In this document: piece by piece, positions 1-5,491 of the stretch | Position numbering within the stretch: position 1 is the stretch's first letter | How the letters are laid out: each line of letters opens with the position of its first letter | DNA from: an uncultured Eubacteriales bacterium | Lineage (GTDB): Bacteria > Bacillota > Clostridia > Monoglobales > Monoglobaceae | Assembly: GCA_900552305.1 (NCBI GenBank) | Contig: URZD01000087.1 | Span: 1 to 8,744, forward strand | DNA length: 8,744 bases | Direction of reading: 5' to 3' | Program-made: the position numbers and the translations under genes | The notes under the pieces: generated by a model | Seen by the model: only the letters and a program-made list of their open reading frames with translations | What the model was told of the DNA's origin: nothing | Databases searched by the model: none

Positions 1-1943
1 TTTTTGCTTGTCGCAAAAGCCGTTATCGGCTCTGTGCCCGACTCTCCGCCAAACAGGAACGCCTTGAAGTATGCGCCGTCCGCCGTCTTTTCGAGCTTCT
101 TCTCAAATCTGCCGTTTATCAGAGCTACGCTGTATGCCGCCGCATTTATCAGAATATCGTCAGAATTGTATTCCGCAATAAACAGCTTTGCACCGTTAGC
201 CTTGCCGCCCGCGTCCGTCAGTGTTGCCGTACCGTCTGCCGCTACCGAAAGAGTGTTGGCATAAGCCACATCGTCAACCGTAAGCGTAAGGTCGATAATA
301 CGGGCGTTAACGCGCTTGTTGTCATACGCTACCGTGTTTGCCGGGAATGTAATCTTTATAAATTTCTTACCCGGTACAGTTTTTGTATTATTGTTGTATC
401 TGAATGTCCATGTTTTCTTATACGCGCCGTCCTGTGCCTTTGTCCATACACCCGGTACATCATCCACAGCGTTTTCCGTTGCGTGAATAATCGTTGTCCA
501 GCTTTTGCCGTCATCCGAACATGAAACTTCCGGGAACTTTACAGACTCGCCGTCACGCATAAAGTTTAAATCTATACCGGTAAACTCTTTGCCGTCCGCT
601 GCCTGATATACAAGCTCCGCCGCCTTTGTATGGTCTTTCATTATGAGTGTTTTTATTGTTGTCGGCTCGCCCATATCCGTCTGCGGCTTGGTTGTCGGAA
701 CAACAATTCCGTTTTTGTCGTTATCCTTCGGGAAGCGCAGCGGGTCCGCCTGCTCAAAATTGGTTACCGAATACGCATTGTCAAGCGTTTCAAAGTTTTC
801 CGTAAGGCTTTCCGAAATCATGTTCGCAACCGTGAGTGAAATGTTTATAATGCGGGCATTAACACGCTCGTTGTCATACCCTACCGTATCTTTCGGGAAT
901 GTAATCTTTACAAATTTTGCACCGAACATATCCTTTTGAATGTTGTTATGAACTGCAATCCAGTTATTGGTATCGTTCGGCGACTGTGGAAGTGACCAAT
1001 ATGTATCGTTTCCCCACGCCACAGAATTTGTTGCCGGAATGGATACTGTCCAATCACTCCCATTTTCCGAATATGCAATTTCGGGAAACTTTACATTATT
1101 CTGACGCCAGAAATCAACATCAACGCTCGTAAACCTTTTGTTATCTGCCGCACAGTAAACAAGCTCGGCTTTTTCTGTGTGCTTACTCATTATAAGCGTA
1201 TTTATGTCTTTCGGCTCCGCTGTGTTGCCGCTAAGATCTGCATTTGTTATAACGCCGCCTTGATTTATCGCATTTTTCAATTCAAAATTCGTCATTGAAT
1301 ATACATTGTCAAGCGTTGTAAAATCATCTGTGAGGCTTGATGAAACATATCCTCTTACACCGAGTGTGACCTTTCTGAACATAAGATTGTCGTTATTTCC
1401 CCGTTTTTCGTCCGCACTTGCAGAAATTCTTACATATTTTGCACCTTCAGGAACATCAGCGGTAATTCTAAAAGCCTTCTGCCAACCGTTATTTTCGTTG
1501 CTGTTAAAAAGCCTTGTCCAGCCCAATGTGCTTGGCGCATCCCAATTCCTATCGCTTTCTTTTACCAAAGTCTGATATGCAGTACCGTTGGTTGAATACT
1601 CTATTGAGGGCCATTTTATCTCTGCACAGGATGAAACCTCGAGATAAATGCTGCTAAAGCTCTTTTCATCCGCGGCACGGTATACTATCTCTGCCGCCTT
1701 TCCCGGCTCAGTCAGCCATAAAGCAGTTTTATCACCGTATAAATCAATATTTAAAGGAGCTTTATTTTCGTCCGCCGTTTCAATATTCTTTACCGACCAA
1801 ACTTTACTCAAATCAGCACACTCGTCCGTTAAGGACTTGGTTAACTGATTGCCGCCGACCGCGGTTTCCTCTGCCGATACCGCCGTAAACAGCGCAGCAA
1901 TCATACATACCGACAATACCATTGCCATAACTCTTTTTAACAT
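1..1943 (-). CDS. Secreted multimodular carbohydrate-binding-like protein, 3' end beyond the window
   Basis: An open frame of 647 codons runs from ATG at 1943 to the left edge without a stop. The product begins with a Sec signal peptide (MLKRVMAMVLSVCMIAALFT, likely cut after AVSA near residue 24), so it is exported. Three tandem modules follow at about residues 36-197, 203-373 and 379-556. Modules 2 and 3 open with near-identical motifs (SLTDDFTTLDNVYSMTNFE and SLTENFETLDNAYSVTNFE). All three share AELVY-AAD, KFPE/WPSIEYS and KFVKITFP-like strands, as expected of a jelly-roll carbohydrate-binding fold. Residues ~560-647 resemble the C-terminal module of the upstream xylanase (ADGAYFKAFLF, then EPITAF), so the true stop may be only a few codons outside the window. 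No catalytic motif is visible. The gene starts 19 nt after the xylanase stop, so co-transcription is likely. A polysaccharide-binding role is inference; a catalytic domain could still follow downstream. Confidence 0.85.
   Translation of the reverse strand, partial: MLKRVMAMVLSVCMIAALFTAVSAEETAVGGNQLTKSLTDECADLSKVWSVKNIETADENKAPLNIDLYGDKTALWLTEPGKAAEIVYRAADEKSFSSIYLEVSSCAEIKWPSIEYSTNGTAYQTLVKESDRNWDAPSTLGWTRLFNSNENNGWQKAFRITADVPEGAKYVRISASADEKRGNNDNLMFRKVTLGVRGYVSSSLTDDFTTLDNVYSMTNFELKNAINQGGVITNADLSGNTAEPKDINTLIMSKHTEKAELVYCAADNKRFTSVDVDFWRQNNVKFPEIAYSENGSDWTVSIPATNSVAWGNDTYWSLPQSPNDTNNWIAVHNNIQKDMFGAKFVKITFPKDTVGYDNERVNARIINISLTVANMISESLTENFETLDNAYSVTNFEQADPLRFPKDNDKNGIVVPTTKPQTDMGEPTTIKTLIMKDHTKAAELVYQAADGKEFTGIDLNFMRDGESVKFPEVSCSDDGKSWTTIIHATENAVDDVPGVWTKAQDGAYKKTWTFRYNNNTKTVPGKKFIKITFPANTVAYDNKRVNARIIDLTLTVDDVAYANTLSVAADGTATLTDAGGKANGAKLFIAEYNSDDILINAAAYSVALINGRFEKKLEKTADGAYFKAFLFGGESGTEPITAFATSK
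276..1838 (-). repeat. Three tandem ~165-175-residue binding-like modules within the downstream gene
   Basis: The modules occupy roughly 1838-1353, 1337-825 and 809-276. Modules 2 and 3 are most alike. At DNA level both carry ACGCTTGACAATG (plus-strand CATTGTCAAGCGT near 776 and 1304, about 528 nt apart), and both close with a VNARII-(N/D)-(I/L)-(S/T)-LTV strand. Module 1 is more diverged but keeps the opening SLTDE, the AEIVYRAADEKSF strand and the final LMFRKVTLGV strand. The divergence between copies indicates old duplications rather than a recent expansion. Confidence 0.75.
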
Positions 1944-1950
1944 TTTTCAT

Positions 1951-1957
1951 TCCTCCT
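1951..1957 (-). promoter_or_regulatory. Ribosome binding site AGGAGGA setting the start of the downstream modular gene
   Basis: The minus strand reads AGGAGGA ATGAAAA ATG. The first ATG (1950) touches the Shine-Dalgarno sequence and opens a frame that stops after roughly 45 codons. The second ATG (1943) has a normal 7-nt spacing, gives a clean signal peptide and stays open to the window edge. The second ATG is therefore the start. Confidence 0.85.
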
Positions 1958-1962
1958 GAAAT

Positions 1963-4900
1963 TTAATATTTTATATTGCTTGAAACGCTTGCCGCAAGCG
2001 GTTTCAGCGTTTGGATATTCTCAAACAGATACGCCGTGAAATATCCACCGCCGTCCTCCGCCGCAAGCTGTTTCTCAGCCGCAGCTCCGTCCGTGCCTAT
2101 GTCAACCGTAAACACCCTCGCGAGTTTCAGCAATCCGTCCGCGTCATACTTTGCAATCACAAGCGCAGCGTTTTGATCCGCCGTGCCGCCGTATGCCGCC
2201 GCGCTTGCCGTGCCGCTTGAGTCAACCTTCAGCACATACTCTCTGCCCGCGGACAAGCCGCGGGTTTCTATAACCATTTTTTCAAGGTAGACCACCCATG
2301 CCTCAGAAAAATCGTTCAAATCTATCTTTATATACTTTGTCCCCGCGGCAACCGTGTCCGCCGTCAGCCTGTAGCGGTTTCTCGCGCGGCTGCCCCATTT
2401 TACAAGCGTACTTTGCGTTTCAATCTTCGTGTCAAAGCTCTCGCCGTCCGCCGAGCCGCTTATCTTTGGCTTTTTGCCCCAAAAATCCCTGTACGTCCAG
2501 AAATCAAGCGTGATACCCGCCGCCTCTCTGCCCGATGGCATTTTGTATACCACATATCTGTCCTTGTCGGTCTGTATCGGCGCGGCGGGCGCAAGTCCGA
2601 AGTAATCTCCGTCATAAACAGTCATGTTTGACGAAAAGCTCACCTGATTTTTAGCGTACATCTTTTCAAAATCGTTGAAGTTTTCCGTAATTTTACCGCT
2701 GCCGCCGACATTGGTGTAAAAATAGTCCCAAACCGTCTGTTTTCCGCTCTCCGCAAGGCTTATCAGCCTTACAGATTCGTCCGCATCCTCTGTAGCCGCA
2801 CTGCCGAGCTGAAGCGTAATTCCGCACCGTCCGCTCGCTGCAAATGTCTTTGTGCCGGCAAGCTTATATTTCCCGCCGAGGTATTCCACCGTTCCGTCCG
2901 CTGACGGAACATATATGCTCGCTGTCGCGCTGCCGTCCGAGTCGCTGCCTGTGTACACAGTCACTGTGTTGTCGTCATCATTTGTGTAATACTCTATCCG
3001 CCGCAGCTTGGGCAGCATATCGTCCGCCCTCCACCTCGGCATTTTTCCGCTCTTGTCAATCACGCTGCGATATGCCAAATTCGGCTCGGCATTCTCGCCG
3101 AAAAGAATCGGTGTGCAGTTTTTCATCCACTCGTTCTGTCCGTTGTACACGCCCCAGAATCCGACACACTTTATACTGTCTGAGTATTTTCGGAACAAGT
3201 CAAACAGTGACGCGTATTTCCTTGCCTGAAGCGCCTGCACCTCATCACGCATAAACTCCGGGTACGCGCCCGAATCGGTTCGCACCGCATATGTGTCGTT
3301 GTTTGAATTTGCAGCCGTGGTATTGTCCGCCGCTGATGGATGCCGTATGAACATATCCAGCTCGGTCACATATATATCGCAAAGCTCTGAAAAACGGCTG
3401 AGCATTTTGTCAACATCCTCAAGCGACACATCAACCGTGTAGTGCATCTGCATACCGACACAGGCGGGTATGCCCGCATCGCGGATTTCCTTTATCTTGT
3501 TATACACCAAATCCTGATGCAGCTTATCCGAGGTAAAGTCGTTGTCATTGTAAATCAAAACCGCATCGGGGTCTGCCTCATGCGCCCATTTAAAGCACAG
3601 ATTTATCCAGCTGTCATCACGTCTGCCCAGCAGCTTCCAAAACCTTGTGTAATCGCGCATATATCCGTCCGAATCCTGCGGCTTATATGCCTCGTTCACC
3701 ACGTCATAGGCATAAACCTTGCCCTTGTACCTTGAAACTATGGTCTTTACATGGTTTTCAAGGCGGCTCAGCGTCAGCTCTCTTGCGCCCTCAACCGCAG
3801 TTCCGTCCGCATTGAAAAGCGAGTTGCCCTCGTCATCCTTATACCACCACGCCGACTCGTTGTTTGAGTATGCGTCAAAGAACACCGGCGCGACAAGCGT
3901 ATGTGCGCGAACCTTCATGCCGTTTTCCGCGGCAAAATTCACTATTCTGTCCGCCCCGCTCCACTGCCATGTGTCCTTACCGCTGTGAATCCACGGCTTA
4001 AGCTGGTTTTCTGTCACAAGTACATTAAACTGACTTTTAAGCAGCTCCGGGAACTGCAAAAGGTGCTGCGGCTCAAGTGATGTCGAAATATCAAAGCAGT
4101 CCCCGAATACCTCCTTTAACGAGGTATCATACAACACCTCCTGCCGTGCCGTCAGCTTTATGCTGCGAAAGTACAGGCACGACTCCTGGTCAACCGCATA
4201 TGCGGGGAGCGATACACGGATATACCGTGTGTTCTCCGGCGCGTATTTCTTCATTGTATACCTTTTGTGCCATGTGTTATAGGAGCTGTCTTTCAGCTCC
4301 GCGCCGCTGCCGTAATCCGCAATATCTGTTTTCTTTTCCGTCTGCGGCTCGGTCAGCGCGGTATAGCTCACGCCGTCAGCCGACCATTCCACCTTTGGAA
4401 AGAATATCTTGTTCTGCCGTGATATTTCAAGCTCTATGCTGCGCAGGGTCATTCCCTCCGCTGCCTTGTATATAAATTCGGAGGGTTTTGTCCTGTCGGC
4501 TATCCGCCACACGCTCTCGTCACCGAACACTGACTTATACTCTCCCGAATATCCCGCCGTCATATTGGAATAGCTGTTTACCGAATTAAAATCCGCGCAG
4601 CTGTCCGATAAGTCCTCACCGACTATCGGATAGTCCGAAACCCCGACAGAAATCTTTCTTATATACATACAGTCAAGGTATTTTATAGGCTTTGTATACT
4701 CACCGCCGCTCGGAATCCAAAGTCTGACATATTTTGTCCGGCACGGCAGCGACAGCTTTATACTGTACCGTTTGTGCCAATATGCAGTTGTGCCACTGCT
4801 CCAAAGCTGATTGCCGTGAGTTTTTGTCCATCTTTTCTCCGCATCGTCATATTCTCGCACGGTCATTTGCTCTGTCAGATTTGTATATTCCGTTCCGTCA

Positions 4901-5352
4901 TACGAATACTGTATCACGGGAAATATTATCTCGTTGCAGCCCGTGATTTCCACGCTGAACTCGGTCAGCATTTTGTCGTCCGCCGCCTTGTAGACCGCGT
5001 ATGCCGAGCGGTCAAAAGTTGTCATCTGCCACGCGGTTTTGTCATCCGCAAAGCCCGTTTCGTCAAGGTTGCCTACCGCCGCAAAATTGTCATAATCCCA
5101 CAAAAGCCCAAAGTCCTCACAGCCGTCCTCTGCCGCCGCGGAAAGCTCTGTTTTTGCCCCATCCGCCGCGGCCGGCGCGGCGGAATTTACGGCAGCCGCA
5201 TTTTCGGTCGCCGTTCCCACAGACTTTGCATGATTCGCAGCAGCCTCCGCGACAGCCGCGGCATCCGCCGCGCCCGCCGCAGACGGCAACATTGCCGCAG
5301 TCAGCAGTATTACCGCAGTAAGCAGTGCCGCCGGTTTTCTTACTTTTTTCAT
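1963..5352 (-). CDS. Secreted modular GH10 endo-1,4-beta-xylanase
   Basis: This 1129-residue product should hydrolyse internal beta-1,4 bonds of xylan outside the cell with retention of configuration. A signal peptide (residues 1-28, cleavage near AAGA-AD) is followed by an Ala-rich linker to ~75. Two binding-like modules (~78-238 and 250-403) precede the GH10 domain (~408-775). Catalytic-site residues seen are ENQLK (E448, N449, K452), AHTLV (H484), the acid/base E554 in DVVNEA, Q635 and H637 in GMQMHY, the nucleophile E664 in VTELD, and W733 in FWG. A small beta domain (~783-850), a third binding-like module (~886-1031) and a C-terminal module (~1032-1129, ending in GYFTAYLFENIQTLKPLAAS) follow. 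Oddities are the usual WH after HTLV replaced by AP, and a polar insertion at ~672-705. It has no SLH or dockerin domain. The start has GGGAGGT 6 nt upstream. Family is certain; exact substrate is not. Confidence 0.95.
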   Translation of the reverse strand: MKKVRKPAALLTAVILLTAAMLPSAAGAADAAAVAEAAANHAKSVGTATENAAAVNSAAPAAADGAKTELSAAAEDGCEDFGLLWDYDNFAAVGNLDETGFADDKTAWQMTTFDRSAYAVYKAADDKMLTEFSVEITGCNEIIFPVIQYSYDGTEYTNLTEQMTVREYDDAEKRWTKTHGNQLWSSGTTAYWHKRYSIKLSLPCRTKYVRLWIPSGGEYTKPIKYLDCMYIRKISVGVSDYPIVGEDLSDSCADFNSVNSYSNMTAGYSGEYKSVFGDESVWRIADRTKPSEFIYKAAEGMTLRSIELEISRQNKIFFPKVEWSADGVSYTALTEPQTEKKTDIADYGSGAELKDSSYNTWHKRYTMKKYAPENTRYIRVSLPAYAVDQESCLYFRSIKLTARQEVLYDTSLKEVFGDCFDISTSLEPQHLLQFPELLKSQFNVLVTENQLKPWIHSGKDTWQWSGADRIVNFAAENGMKVRAHTLVAPVFFDAYSNNESAWWYKDDEGNSLFNADGTAVEGARELTLSRLENHVKTIVSRYKGKVYAYDVVNEAYKPQDSDGYMRDYTRFWKLLGRRDDSWINLCFKWAHEADPDAVLIYNDNDFTSDKLHQDLVYNKIKEIRDAGIPACVGMQMHYTVDVSLEDVDKMLSRFSELCDIYVTELDMFIRHPSAADNTTAANSNNDTYAVRTDSGAYPEFMRDEVQALQARKYASLFDLFRKYSDSIKCVGFWGVYNGQNEWMKNCTPILFGENAEPNLAYRSVIDKSGKMPRWRADDMLPKLRRIEYYTNDDDNTVTVYTGSDSDGSATASIYVPSADGTVEYLGGKYKLAGTKTFAASGRCGITLQLGSAATEDADESVRLISLAESGKQTVWDYFYTNVGGSGKITENFNDFEKMYAKNQVSFSSNMTVYDGDYFGLAPAAPIQTDKDRYVVYKMPSGREAAGITLDFWTYRDFWGKKPKISGSADGESFDTKIETQSTLVKWGSRARNRYRLTADTVAAGTKYIKIDLNDFSEAWVVYLEKMVIETRGLSAGREYVLKVDSSGTASAAAYGGTADQNAALVIAKYDADGLLKLARVFTVDIGTDGAAAEKQLAAEDGGGYFTAYLFENIQTLKPLAASVSSNIKY
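1981..2006 (-). promoter_or_regulatory. Strong hairpin in the last codons of the xylanase gene, containing a cre-like core
   Basis: The arms TGAAAC+GCTTG (1981-1991) and CAAGC+GTTTCA (1995-2006, with G2000 bulged) form an 11-bp stem around a 3-nt loop. It ends 16 nt before the xylanase stop and lies about 25 nt ahead of the next ribosome binding site. No U-run follows on the minus strand, so it is not a classic terminator. The minus-strand right arm also reads TGAAACCGCTTGC, which fits the core of the Firmicutes CcpA/cre consensus TGNAANCGNWNNC. It might tune or stabilise the segment between the two cistrons. It also encodes part of the conserved C-terminal motif, so coincidence is possible. 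Confidence 0.4.
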
Positions 5353-5474
5353 CCGTTTACCTCCCTTTCAAATCACGGTACCCGTCATACAGACGCACGG
5401 GAATCCGACCCGATATGCCCTGTGATTATAAATCACAACCTTTAATTGCTGTTCTTGTAAGGAGATAAACGCCT
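5353..5474 (-). promoter_or_regulatory. Intergenic region and 5' leader of the xylanase gene
   Basis: This 122-nt gap is the only sizeable non-coding stretch in the window. On the minus strand it holds, in order, the right half of an inverted repeat (5452-5460), a TATAAT box inside a 17-bp palindrome (5421-5437), a weak CCCGT...ACGGG stem in the presumed leader, and the Shine-Dalgarno GGGAGGT (5365-5359) 6 nt before the ATG at 5352. No convincing Rho-independent terminator for the upstream SLH gene is visible, so read-through plus an internal promoter is plausible. Confidence 0.5.
5421..5437 (-). promoter_or_regulatory. Perfect 17-bp palindrome TGTGATT-ATA-AATCACA overlapping a -10-like TATAAT
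   Basis: Two perfect 7-nt arms flank ATA. On the minus strand the centre reads TATAAT (5430-5425), a consensus -10 hexamer, about 73 nt before the xylanase start codon. No good -35 hexamer is seen 16-18 nt upstream. A palindrome lying on the -10 would suit a repressor operator controlling the xylanase gene. Promoter and operator roles are inferred from sequence alone. Confidence 0.4.
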
Positions 5475-5491
5475 CTACTTTACAACAAGAA
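5452..5491 (-). repeat. Imperfect inverted repeat spanning the stop codon of the 882-residue SLH gene
   Basis: Plus-strand TTCTTGTAA (5452-5460) pairs with TTACAACAAGAA (5480-5491), giving 9 bp with a 3-nt bulge and a 19-nt loop that includes the stop codon at 5475-5477. The minus strand continues with CAGCAATTAAAGG rather than a U-tract, so a terminator call is weak. It may serve as a 3'-end stabilising structure, or mean nothing. Confidence 0.25.

Noticed and set aside
5421..5437. CRP/FNR-type site (TGTGA...TCACA)
   Set aside because: The half-sites are 7 nt apart, not the 6 nt of the CRP consensus, and classic CRP control is not expected in Clostridia. It is kept only as an unassigned palindrome.
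4774..5445. A 223-codon open frame on the plus strand, the longest on that strand
   Set aside because: It is antisense to the 5' end of the xylanase gene, rich in Arg and Cys, with no recognisable domain. The minus-strand frame has a signal peptide and clear modules. It arises from the GCG/GCC-rich Ala codons opposite.
5452..5491. Rho-independent terminator after the 882-residue SLH gene
   Set aside because: The stem is bulged with a 19-nt loop, and no U-run follows on the minus strand.
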